Assembly: GCA_945890905.1 (NCBI GenBank)
Contig: CAMDDI010000127.1
Coordinates: 1-9,303 of the forward strand
Reading direction: 5' to 3'
Source: Bacteriovorax stolpii
Lineage (GTDB): Bacteria > Bdellovibrionota > Bacteriovoracia > Bacteriovoracales > Bacteriovoracaceae
Length of the DNA: 9,303 nucleotides
Position numbers and translations under genes: made by a program. This document shows, piece after piece, positions 1-6,471 of the stretch (position 1 is its first letter; the number at the start of each line of letters is the position of its first letter). The notes below the pieces were generated by a model. That model saw only the letters and a list, made by a program, of their open reading frames with translations, searched no databases and had not been told where the DNA came from.

Positions 1-673
1 TAGCATCTGGGGTTTCGAATTTAGCGACTTTGGCCCAGCTAAGAGCTGAGAAGAGTCTTGCTACAGAATCACCGGCCATACCACCACGGATACAAATCGC
101 GCGGTCTTGAGCATCAGTCCATTGAGCACTGCAAGCAGTTGTCAAAGCAGCTGGAACTTCCATTGAGGCCACAATCGTTGCATTATCATCACTCATCCAT
201 ACGTTACGAAGACATTTTGCAGTAGCAAAGTAATCAGATTGACCTTCATTGGCCGCCCAATCTTCATCTTTGTACATCGGAGCACCAGCAAGGTGGTGAC
301 CAAGTTCATGACAAAGAACTAAAGCGAAACCATCTTCAGTGATTGTTTTGTGACGAGCGAGACCACCAAACATTTGTACAGACCACTCTGTCCCTTTTTG
401 TTCAGCGTAAGCATTGACCGTCCCGTCTTTCCAATTACGGACAACTTTAAGTTGGCCACCGTGACTGGCGACCACTGGTGCATACATGGGTTCAACTCGA
501 TCGATAATAGCGTTGAACTGAGCTTCTGTAATTCCGCCCGCAGCTTTATCACCAACTAAAATTTTAAGATTATTTTCCGGAACAAAACCTTCTTTTGCAT
601 CTGATGTGCAAGCAAAGACTGAGCCTGAGAGTGTAAGGGTGGCAACCATGAGAGCGTGCTTGATATTTTTCAT
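1..673 (-). CDS. Exported HExxH metallopeptidase-like protein, copy A (3' end cut by window edge)
   Basis: A minus-strand reading frame opens with ATG at 673 and stays open for 224 codons to the left edge, so the C-terminus is missing. An N-terminal signal peptide (Lys-rich start, hydrophobic residues about 8-20) ends in VFAC at 19-22, which could be a lipobox (Cys22 lipidated) or an ordinary signal peptidase site. The core holds CHELGHHLAG, with His122, Glu123 and His126 as the expected zinc/catalytic residues of a HExxH peptidase, and NEGQSDYFA at 142-150, where Glu143 is a good candidate third ligand (gluzincin-like; inferred). Several cysteines suggest disulfides in the cell envelope. The start is supported by GGAGG three bases before the ATG. 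It is a clear paralog of the next gene upstream (copy B). I do not recognise a named family and the substrate is unknown. Confidence 0.8.
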   Translation of the reverse strand, partial: MKNIKHALMVATLTLSGSVFACTSDAKEGFVPENNLKILVGDKAAGGITEAQFNAIIDRVEPMYAPVVASHGGQLKVVRNWKDGTVNAYAEQKGTEWSVQMFGGLARHKTITEDGFALVLCHELGHHLAGAPMYKDEDWAANEGQSDYFATAKCLRNVWMSDDNATIVASMEVPAALTTACSAQWTDAQDRAICIRGGMAGDSVARLFSALSWAKVAKFETPDA

Positions 674-713
674 ATTCCTCCATGAATACTTAATTTCTTC
701 ATTCAGCCTGACA

Positions 714-728
714 GAATTTTAAAAATTC
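714..728. repeat. Small perfect A/T-rich palindrome in the leader of copy A
   Basis: GAATTTT (714-720) and AAAATTC (722-728) form 7-bp inverted arms around a single A. It lies in the proposed untranslated leader of copy A, between its candidate promoter and ribosome binding site. It could be an operator or merely an A/T-rich chance palindrome. There is no following T run on the minus strand, so it does not look like a terminator. Confidence 0.3.
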
Positions 729-744
729 TCCAGGAAGAAATGAA

Positions 745-773
745 ATTGTAAGTATTTGTTGGAAGAACTTAAA
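745..773 (-). promoter_or_regulatory. Candidate sigma70-type promoter for metallopeptidase copy A
   Basis: On the minus strand a TACAAT -10 box (plus positions 745-750) lies 17 bases from a weak TTTAAG -35-like box (768-773). Transcription would start near 737, giving a leader of about 65 nt before the ATG at 673. The -10 box is identical to that proposed for the paralog copy B, but the -35 matches only three of six consensus bases, so co-transcription from copy B remains possible. Confidence 0.3.
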
Positions 774-790
774 ACATCAATTAAAGGAAA

Positions 791-1624
791 TTAAGGAGCT
801 GGCCTGAACCAACAGAATGGACGAGATCCCACAGCTTTGGCACATGCCCCTACATTTGGGTCTTTAACGTCGAAGTCTTTATCAAAGCCCACGCCACACA
901 TGGCCCCTTGAAAGTAAGTATCAAGACGACATTGGGAGGCTGGGTGACCATCAGCAGTGGACTTCACAACTTTTTTATCAGGTTTATCAAATTTTGGTTG
1001 GAACGGATTCCAAGCAAGTGCAGCAAAAAGATTAGAGACTGAACTTGCGGCCATCCCATTTCGAACGCATAGTGCACGGTCAGCAGCTGAAGACCATGCT
1101 TTGTTACAACCGGTCGTTAAGGCAGCTGGTACCGCCGCTTGAGCATTGGCAGCGGCATTATTTTGAGACTGCCAGTAGCGGCGAAGACATTTTGTAGTCG
1201 CAAAGTAATCGGCCTGGCCTTCATTGGAGGCCCACTTCACATCCAGTCCCGAATAACGAGGGGCGCCAGCTAAGTGGTGACCAATTTCGTGACAAATGAC
1301 CAGGGCAAAGCCATCTTTAGTTATGGTTTTATGACGGGCCAGTCCACCGAACATATGCACTGACCAGTCAGTCTTTTTTTGTTCAGCGTAAGCATTCACA
1401 GTTCCATTATTCCAGAGTCTCTCTACAATTAATTTTCCACCTGCGCGCTCTACAATGGGGGCATACAATTTCGAAACGCCATCAATGACTTCATTGAAAT
1501 CGGCTTCAGAAATTCCGGCCGCATCCAAAGCATTTTCCGGAATATAAAGATCATTTTCCGGAAGGAACTTCGCCGCAGCAGTAAGAGAAAACATGAGACT
1601 CAATAGGATAAATGTATTTTTCAT
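791..1624 (-). CDS. Exported HExxH metallopeptidase-like protein, copy B
   Basis: A complete 277-residue protein. A short signal peptide (hydrophobic residues 4-17, probable cleavage after the Ala run at 16-18) predicts export. The motif CHEIGHHLAG gives His112, Glu113 and His116 as the zinc/catalytic set. NEGQADYFA at 134-142 supplies Glu135 as the likely third ligand, 19 residues downstream, a gluzincin-like arrangement (inference). Eight cysteines in the mature part, including a Cys-rich C-terminal stretch from about 230, suggest a disulfide-stabilised envelope or secreted protein. Copy A lies 117 bp downstream on the same strand and shares the motif blocks MFGGLARHKTIT and VNAYAEQK, so the pair arose by tandem duplication. 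The ribosome binding site before ATG 1624 is weak (TTAGG directly abutting). Whether it is an active peptidase and on what substrate cannot be told from sequence. Confidence 0.85.
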   Translation of the reverse strand: MKNTFILLSLMFSLTAAAKFLPENDLYIPENALDAAGISEADFNEVIDGVSKLYAPIVERAGGKLIVERLWNNGTVNAYAEQKKTDWSVHMFGGLARHKTITKDGFALVICHEIGHHLAGAPRYSGLDVKWASNEGQADYFATTKCLRRYWQSQNNAAANAQAAVPAALTTGCNKAWSSAADRALCVRNGMAASSVSNLFAALAWNPFQPKFDKPDKKVVKSTADGHPASQCRLDTYFQGAMCGVGFDKDFDVKDPNVGACAKAVGSRPFCWFRPAP

Positions 1625-1712
1625 CCTAAAAGCTTAAACAGGAAAAAGCAGAATGCCTAGCAAATTACTCGCCTTTACTAAACACTCTGCAGTATTTTAT
1701 TTGAGGAGTTTT

Positions 1713-1768
1713 CTGGTGGGGGAAAACGCTAGAATATTGCCTGCAAAGCGATTCAACGTCCCCACCAG
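1713..1768 (-). promoter_or_regulatory. Hairpin at the predicted 5' end of the copy B transcript
   Basis: CTGGTGGGG (1713-1721) and CCCCACCAG (1760-1768) are perfect 9-bp inverted arms. Inside them CGCT (1727-1730) can pair with AGCG (1747-1750), extending the structure toward a loop of 16 nt. The promoter predicted just upstream (1776-1803, minus strand) would start transcription at about 1768-1770, so this stem would form the extreme 5' end of a leader of about 145 nt. The role is unknown: mRNA stabiliser, regulatory leader or protein site are all possible. Confidence 0.4.
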
Positions 1769-1775
1769 TTTTTAA

Positions 1776-1803
1776 ATTGTAACAAATCTATCAAAACTTT
1801 CAA
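1776..1803 (-). promoter_or_regulatory. Sigma70-type promoter for metallopeptidase copy B
   Basis: Read on the minus strand, TTGAAA (1798-1803) is followed after 16 bases by TACAAT (1776-1781). Each box differs from the TTGACA/TATAAT consensus at a single position. It is the best promoter match I found in the intergenic region upstream of copy B and points toward it. Confidence 0.5.
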
Positions 1804-1824
1804 CTGCCGAAAGGTATACAGTTG
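1801..1824 (-). terminator. Weak candidate terminator hairpin after the transporter gene
   Basis: CAACTG (1801-1806) pairs with CAGTTG (1819-1824), with inner CC/GG closing a GAAA tetraloop and a TATA bulge. It starts 6 bp beyond the transporter stop codon. The following minus-strand sequence is only GTTTTG after a short gap, not a real U-tract, and the hairpin overlaps the -35 box of the copy B promoter, so termination is uncertain. Confidence 0.25.
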
Positions 1825-1829
1825 GATTC

Positions 1830-2735
1830 TCAAAGAACTAAATACCACAAACTTAAGGTGATAAGCGACACAGGCACGCCAAGACCTACCATCATTCCCG
1901 CAAGCTTAGGTTCAAGTCCATAAGTGGAAGCCAGGATAGAAGCTGTAATCATCGGGGCCATGGCCCCTTCCATTACCGCAACTTTAAAAATTTCAGGAGG
2001 AAGATTTAAAAATTGATACAAAATGAAAATCATCAGAGGACAGATGATCAGTTTTAAACCAAGACCTAGTGATAAATACTTTTTCTCAGTCTTAAAATCT
2101 CCCATTTTTAATTGAAGACCTACTGAAATGAGAGCAAGTGGAGTCATAAGAACTGCAAGCTTTTCAAGAATAATTTTAATATCCCCTTCTGCATGCCAAC
2201 CTAACATTCCTAAAATGAGTGAAATGAAGAAAGCGATAAAGAAAGGGAAGGTTACGACTTTTTTAAGCAGAGAAGGTAACGGGACATTCCCTGAAGAGTA
2301 TGCAGCAGCAATGTAAACACCAAAACTCGATGAGATAAGAAAGGTTCCAGGCTGATCAAACAGGATAGCGTAACTTAAAGCATCCTTTCCAAAAAGGGCC
2401 TCAATGATAGGGTAACCCACAAAAGAAGTATTCCCACATCCCGCACATAAGATGAGGCAACCCACCAGAGTTTTTCTCCAGTGGAACTTCGCCCCTAAGT
2501 AAGTCATTAGTCCCCACACCACAAAAAACCACAGCCAAGGAGCGAGGATTAAAGAGAAAAGACTTAAATTCCAATGGATATTTGGAACATTAAGTAGAGC
2601 GATGGCAGGAAGAGCGACATAAAGAATGACCTGATTGAGTGCCACATGAGCGTTTTGTGGCATGGCCTTCAATCGCTGCATGAGAATGCCAATAATAAGG
2701 CAAATAAGAAGGAGAATAATGTTAGTCATACCCAT
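1830..2735 (-). CDS. AEC-family (auxin efflux carrier type) membrane transporter
   Basis: An integral inner-membrane protein of about 301 residues, the normal length for the AEC / Mem_trans family, whose bacterial members export or import small organic acids, amino acids or similar solutes. Hydrophobic segments run almost end to end in two blocks separated by a more polar centre, as expected for about ten helices. Family-like features are the NQVILYVALPAIALL helix near residue 35-50 and the GCGNTSFVGYP motif near residue 100-110, where Asn and Pro break the helix as in the AEC/BART fold. The frame could open at TTG 2738, but ATG 2735 immediately follows and ATG 2729 is also possible; no clear Shine-Dalgarno sequence distinguishes them. 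It is divergent from the plus-strand operon and not obviously part of it, though export of the operon product cannot be excluded. Substrate unknown. Confidence 0.85.
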   Translation of the reverse strand: MGMTNIILLLICLIIGILMQRLKAMPQNAHVALNQVILYVALPAIALLNVPNIHWNLSLFSLILAPWLWFFVVWGLMTYLGAKFHWRKTLVGCLILCAGCGNTSFVGYPIIEALFGKDALSYAILFDQPGTFLISSSFGVYIAAAYSSGNVPLPSLLKKVVTFPFFIAFFISLILGMLGWHAEGDIKIILEKLAVLMTPLALISVGLQLKMGDFKTEKKYLSLGLGLKLIICPLMIFILYQFLNLPPEIFKVAVMEGAMAPMITASILASTYGLEPKLAGMMVGLGVPVSLITLSLWYLVL

Positions 2736-2812
2736 CAACTTTAACCGAATTCAACCATTTATGCCGTTACAAAACACCTCCGAACAGAAGTTTTACCTCT
2801 CTGTTTAATTCT

Positions 2813-2825
2813 TTGACAGGGTCAA
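2813..2825 (+). promoter_or_regulatory. Symmetrical TTGAC-N3-GTCAA site with a -35-like box in the divergent intergenic region
   Basis: The 146-bp region between the transporter and the operon must hold the operon promoter. TTGACA at 2813-2818 is a perfect -35 hexamer and forms part of the inverted repeat TTGAC agg GTCAA. No good -10 lies at the right spacing (TAATAAT at 2827-2833 is too close), so this may be an operator rather than a promoter element. Confidence 0.25.
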
Positions 2826-2881
2826 GTAATAATCTCTCATCCGCTCTTGCCCCATAAACTCTAATGATAGGATGAAGGTAT

Positions 2882-3541
2882 ATGATCGCTCGCCTGGCCC
2901 ATCTCCATATGAAGGTATTTGTGATACATTCCGATGTATCCTACACCTATTCAGTTCACGAACCAGGTTCTTTGGATCCACTCATCTTGCGTGAAATCGC
3001 ATTTTTTCGAGTTAAGCTTTATGAGCAAAACTGTCCCTATCTTCTCTCACCTACTCAAGCACAAATATAAAATAAGCTCGCTTTAGATGAGCGAAGTTAT
3101 CATGTCCTTGCTCGCAAAAAGTCTACAGGAGAACTTGTGGGATGCTTAAGACTCACTCCTTATATTTTTGAACTCAGTGAGCTCTGTGATGTACTGGACT
3201 GGAGAGATTTTCAACACAAGGTCGAAATTGGCCGTTTGGTCACTGATCCAAGTGTAAAAAATGTTGGAAAAAAACTCATGATGCTCGCAGGAATTTATAT
3301 TGTAGAGAATACCGACTTCAAAGGTTTTGTGGGAGTATGTAAGTCTGAGAAAATAGATTATTTCAAAAAATTTGGAATGAAAGTCATCTCCGAAGAAATT
3401 AGCCTTAAAGGCAGACCTCACAAATACTTAATCATCACCTCAAACTTTCGGGCCATGAGGAAAAACGTGATGATCAATTTCGCTTCCAGGTTGGCGAAAC
3501 TTCCGTTTAAATCTAAGGAAAAAAATGAATCCCTTTCTTGA
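2882..3541 (+). pseudogene. FeeM/LuxI-like GNAT N-acyltransferase interrupted by one in-frame stop
   Basis: One continuous reading frame of 219 codons is broken only by TAA at codon 63 (3068-3070). Coding-like sequence resumes immediately after it in the same frame, giving LALDERSYHVLARKKSTGE and then VGCLRLTPY. The arrangement resembles acyl-ACP-dependent GNAT enzymes of the LuxI and FeeM type (homoserine-lactone or N-acyl amino acid synthases): Arg37 and Arg43 in the first helix, Asp69-Glu70-Arg71, VGCLRL with Arg90, and ExxR (Glu115, Arg118). Such enzymes transfer a fatty acyl chain to an amino acid amine; that role here is inferred. No ATG, GTG or TTG lies between the stop and GTG 3137, so a restart would lose the N-terminal third and most of the acceptor-side residues. 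The start ATG 2882 has GAAGG only 3 nt upstream; ATG 2909 is an alternative. The 3' end overlaps the next gene by 17 nt. It is either a real nonsense mutation or a sequencing error. Confidence 0.65.
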
Positions 3542-4241
3542 GTCCCTAGAATCAGAGATTGCACTCAAGTGGAAAGATCTCTTAAAGAAAAGTGAGCTCT
3601 CAACTCTTGTGATGAGTGGAGAGTTTGATATCAGGCTTTATGGTCTCTACCTGCTTGAAACATATCAGTATACGCTTCATAATTCACGCAACCAGGCCCT
3701 AGTGGGTGCTAAGCTTGATCCACTGGCCGATATTCAGTATCTCAAGTTTTGCTTAAAGCACGCCTACGAAGAAGCGGGCCATGAACTGATGGCCTTACAT
3801 GATTTAAAAGCTTTGGGATCAGTCACCATCCCTACTCCTATTCCGCAGCCCATGCCTGCCACTGAAGTTCTTATTGCTTATCTCTACCGCATCTCTGAAA
3901 CAGGAAATTTAAAAGCGCGCCTGGGCTATAGCCTCTGGGCCGAAGATGCTTACGTTCATATTGCCCCTCTGTTGGGGGCAGTTCAAAAGAAGCTCTCTCT
4001 TAAACCTTCTCAGATGACTTTCTTAGGTGAGCACTCAAATATCGATGCTGACCATATTAAAGATGTTCGGGATATGATTAAGCGCGTGGCCAAAACTGAT
4101 GATGACCGAGACGCCATCAGAAGAGTTTCACTCACTTCATTAGAATTAACTGGGTCTATGCTGGATAACATGGCCAGTGAATATCGCCTGCTTGAAAATG
4201 GAAAATCATTAAAGTACGAGTTCTTGAACACTCTATTATGA
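3525..4241 (+). CDS. Haem-oxygenase-like di-iron oxidase (HDO, iron-containing redox enzyme)
   Basis: A soluble, mostly helical 238-residue protein of the haem-oxygenase/TENA/PqqC-like superfamily. Candidate iron ligands are Glu45 (LLETYQYTLH), His86 in HAYEEAGHELMALHD, Glu140, and the helix motif EHSNIDADH with His170, Asp174 and His177. The H-x3-D-x2-H motif with a Glu 30 residues before it is the hallmark of HDO enzymes such as UndA (1-alkene formation from fatty acids), BesC and the central domain of SznF (N-oxygenation); assignment of each ligand is by analogy. These enzymes use O2 and ferrous iron to oxidise fatty acids or amino acids. The start is well supported by TAAGGA upstream of ATG 3525. 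It overlaps the broken acyltransferase gene by 17 nt and shares ATGA with the desaturase gene. Substrate unknown; a lipid or acyl-amino compound fits the neighbours. Confidence 0.8.
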   Translation: MNPFLESLESEIALKWKDLLKKSELSTLVMSGEFDIRLYGLYLLETYQYTLHNSRNQALVGAKLDPLADIQYLKFCLKHAYEEAGHELMALHDLKALGSVTIPTPIPQPMPATEVLIAYLYRISETGNLKARLGYSLWAEDAYVHIAPLLGAVQKKLSLKPSQMTFLGEHSNIDADHIKDVRDMIKRVAKTDDDRDAIRRVSLTSLELTGSMLDNMASEYRLLENGKSLKYEFLNTLL

Positions 4242-5230
4242 AAGTCTATCAGAGTGAGCTCGATAACTGGTCTAAGGCACGTGCACAAATAAAGGCAGAG
4301 GCCTTAACTTCAGAACAATTAAATTCTATCGATTTTAAATCCCGCCAACTTTTAAAACAAACTCTGGATCATCAGTATCTCCATAATCTAGCTGGGTTAA
4401 TACTGATCAGTGCTCTCATTGCATTGGATCTTTATGTTTTCACCTTAAAAGGTGTTCATGGAATGGTAATCTTGACTCTGGTTCATGGATTCATACTTTA
4501 TGGTCTCACAAACTACACTATGCACGAGGGTGCGGGTCATAAAAGAATCATCCTGGGTCAGAATAAAGTGCTTAAAATTCTCGCCTTCATCGTTCATAAC
4601 CTCTCACGCATTTTTTTTGCCGATCCTTATTATTATCAGCAGTCTCATCCTTCTCATCACCAGCACCTGGGTTTACCTCAAGATCAGGCCTTCACTCAGA
4701 TGGTTGAACCTAAAAGAATCTTGAAAAGCTTTCTTCCCGGGGCTGCCATCTTTGAATTTAATGATTATAAGATTCACAGTGGGGATGCGTGGACAAAGAG
4801 TAAAACAGCTACCCTTATTCTGGGTCTCGCTTACAGTTTTATCCTTTGGAAGTTGGCAGTGAAAAATCATCATCCGGCCCTGATGATTTTTATCATCTTA
4901 GTAGGAACTCCTTGGGTGAGCTTTACCCTTGATCGCTTGCGTGAATCCTCTGAGCACATGCTTATGAAAAGTGATGATCTACCCGAAGCACGCGAGCTGG
5001 GTAATAATTTTTGGGGCTATCTTATTGGTGGTGGACCATGGGGGCAGCCCTGTCATTTGTCACATCACATTTCTCCTGCCCTTCCTTGGTATCAGCAGTT
5101 ACGCTTAAGCGCGCATTTAAAAAAAGTTATGACTCCAGCGCAGCGAGAGCATTTCTTTGTGAGCTCTTTTCCGAAGAAATTTTCGAAACTCATGAAAAAA
5201 AATGCCGCATTTTTTAGGAAGTCAGTATGA
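4238..5230 (+). CDS. Membrane fatty acid desaturase-like di-iron oxygenase
   Basis: A 330-residue membrane protein with the three histidine clusters of the membrane fatty acid desaturase / hydroxylase superfamily: HEGAGH (His96, His101), HPSHH (His137, His140, His141) and HLSHH (His273, His276, His277), with His240 as a possible additional ligand. Hydrophobic segments at about 51-70, 74-92, 111-127, 189-207 and 213-230 put the active site at the cytoplasmic membrane face. The family uses O2 and electrons to desaturate or hydroxylate acyl chains (or carotenoid-type rings); regiochemistry cannot be read from the sequence. The start ATG is embedded in the stop of the HDO gene (ATGA) with no obvious Shine-Dalgarno sequence, implying translational coupling. 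It may act on an acyl chain after or before transfer to an acceptor. Confidence 0.85.
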   Translation: MKVYQSELDNWSKARAQIKAEALTSEQLNSIDFKSRQLLKQTLDHQYLHNLAGLILISALIALDLYVFTLKGVHGMVILTLVHGFILYGLTNYTMHEGAGHKRIILGQNKVLKILAFIVHNLSRIFFADPYYYQQSHPSHHQHLGLPQDQAFTQMVEPKRILKSFLPGAAIFEFNDYKIHSGDAWTKSKTATLILGLAYSFILWKLAVKNHHPALMIFIILVGTPWVSFTLDRLRESSEHMLMKSDDLPEARELGNNFWGYLIGGGPWGQPCHLSHHISPALPWYQQLRLSAHLKKVMTPAQREHFFVSSFPKKFSKLMKKNAAFFRKSV

Positions 5231-6471
5231 AGTTTGGACTGATCTCCTCTCCAGTTCCAGGTCATATTCATCCAATGAGTACTGTGGGCCGCGAACTTCT
5301 AAAGCGCGGTCACGAAACTTTCTTTTTTAATATTGAAGATATACGAGCTAAAATTACTTCTGAAGGGCATAAATTTATTCCTATCGGTTCAGATTTTCCT
5401 GTGGGATCTTGGGAGAAATACTGGGCCCCCCTTTCAAAAGAGTATGGCCTAGGAGTGGTATTTAAAACCATCAAGCTTCACACCAAGCTCTCTAAGATGA
5501 TGGTGCGAGAAATTCCTGCACTGGCAAAAGAATTAAAACTTGATGCTTTTTTAATTGATCAAGTTCAGTTTCAGGGTGAAACCATCGCCTCTCTTTCAGG
5601 CCTTCCTTTTATCAGCATCGCTTGTGCCCTTCATATGGATAAGGATCAAAATTTTCACGCTCCTCCTCCGGTGAGTAAGCGTAAGTATGGTGAAAACACT
5701 CTCACACGAATACTTAATCGGATTGAATGGGCCGTAATGGAAAAAGTCGCCTCCCCGCTAGTGCGCAGTGGTAACCCTCATTTAAAAAATGCTGATGAGA
5801 GCTTTTCAAAAATCGCTCAAATTTTTCCTATGCCAGAGGGCGGAGACTTTCCTGGAAATTATCCCTCAGAGTGCATTCATTATGTAGGATCTTTCATTGA
5901 TCAATCCAGACCACAAGTACCCTTTGATTTTGAAGGCTTAAGTGATAGGCCTCTGATCTATGCCTCACTTGGAACTTTGCAAAACGGAATGATGGAAGTG
6001 TATGAGAAAATAGCCCAGGCCTGTGCGGGTCTAGATGCTCAGGTGATCTTGGCCTTAGGTCAGTGGAGAGAGACAAGCACTCTTCCCTTCTTGGTTCCAT
6101 CCAACGTGAAAGTTGTGGGATATGCCCCTCAGATAAAACTCTTTGAAAGAGCAAGCCTTGTCATCACTCACGCTGGGATGAATACTGCCTATGAAGCCTT
6201 AAGTTTTGGTCTTCCCATGGTGGCCATCCCAATCACCAATGATCAACCGGCGGTGGCCAGAAGACTTGAGCGTGTGGGTGCAGCTGAAGTTGTGCCCATT
6301 GAAAAACTTAGTGTGAAAAAACTTAGAGCTGCCATAGAAAAAGTTCTCCACCAAAAAAGCTATAAACTGAGTGCCGAAAAAATGGCCCAAGAAATTAAAG
6401 TTGCAGGTGGAGTTCAAAGAGCCGCTGACATTATTGAACAAAAATTAAAAGAGTATTATGGAAAACATTAA
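5227..6471 (+). CDS. GT1-family (UGT/MGT-type) glycosyltransferase
   Basis: A cytoplasmic, GT-B fold inverting glycosyltransferase of 414 residues, the usual length for bacterial GT1 enzymes. The N-terminal acceptor domain starts with PVPGHIHPM; His13 is the expected catalytic base and Asp111 (LIDQVQ) its probable partner. The C-terminal nucleotide-sugar domain has the UGT-like signature at about 311-340: ITHAGMNTAYEAL then GLPMVAIP and NDQ (His315, Glu323, Asp339, Gln340). The closest look-alikes I can name are macrolide glycosyltransferases and CrtX-like zeaxanthin glucosyltransferases, which glycosylate hydrophobic hydroxylated acceptors. AGGAA lies 6 nt before the ATG, and the start overlaps the desaturase stop by ATGA. 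In this operon it probably adds a sugar to a hydroxyl created by one of the oxygenases (inference). Confidence 0.9.
   Translation: MKFGLISSPVPGHIHPMSTVGRELLKRGHETFFFNIEDIRAKITSEGHKFIPIGSDFPVGSWEKYWAPLSKEYGLGVVFKTIKLHTKLSKMMVREIPALAKELKLDAFLIDQVQFQGETIASLSGLPFISIACALHMDKDQNFHAPPPVSKRKYGENTLTRILNRIEWAVMEKVASPLVRSGNPHLKNADESFSKIAQIFPMPEGGDFPGNYPSECIHYVGSFIDQSRPQVPFDFEGLSDRPLIYASLGTLQNGMMEVYEKIAQACAGLDAQVILALGQWRETSTLPFLVPSNVKVVGYAPQIKLFERASLVITHAGMNTAYEALSFGLPMVAIPITNDQPAVARRLERVGAAEVVPIEKLSVKKLRAAIEKVLHQKSYKLSAEKMAQEIKVAGGVQRAADIIEQKLKEYYGKH

Noticed and set aside
1713..1773. Plus-strand rho-independent terminator (stem 1713-1768 followed by TTTTT)
   Set aside because: No plus-strand gene ends upstream of it; both neighbouring genes are on the minus strand, where no T run follows the stem. 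A leader hairpin explains it better.
1830..2735. Transporter gene as a member of the biosynthetic operon
   Set aside because: It is on the opposite strand and divergent; only a shared control region links them, so any functional link is speculative.
2872..2990. Alternative start ATG 2872 for the first operon gene in another frame
   Set aside because: It begins as MKVYDRSPG but hits a stop after about 40 codons, and it does not carry the GNAT-like residues that the frame starting at 2882 shows.
3068..3070. Programmed stop-codon readthrough or recoding at the TAA
   Set aside because: TAA followed by A with no visible downstream stem gives no positive support for recoding; a mutation or sequence error is simpler.
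3146..3421. Minus-strand open frame opposite the acyltransferase
   Set aside because: It lies entirely inside the acyltransferase gene on the other strand, has no recognisable motif and no ribosome binding site; treated as a shadow.
5894..6154. Minus-strand open frame opposite the glycosyltransferase
   Set aside because: Shadow of a well-supported gene with intact UGT motifs; composition is low-complexity with respect to real proteins and there is no start context.
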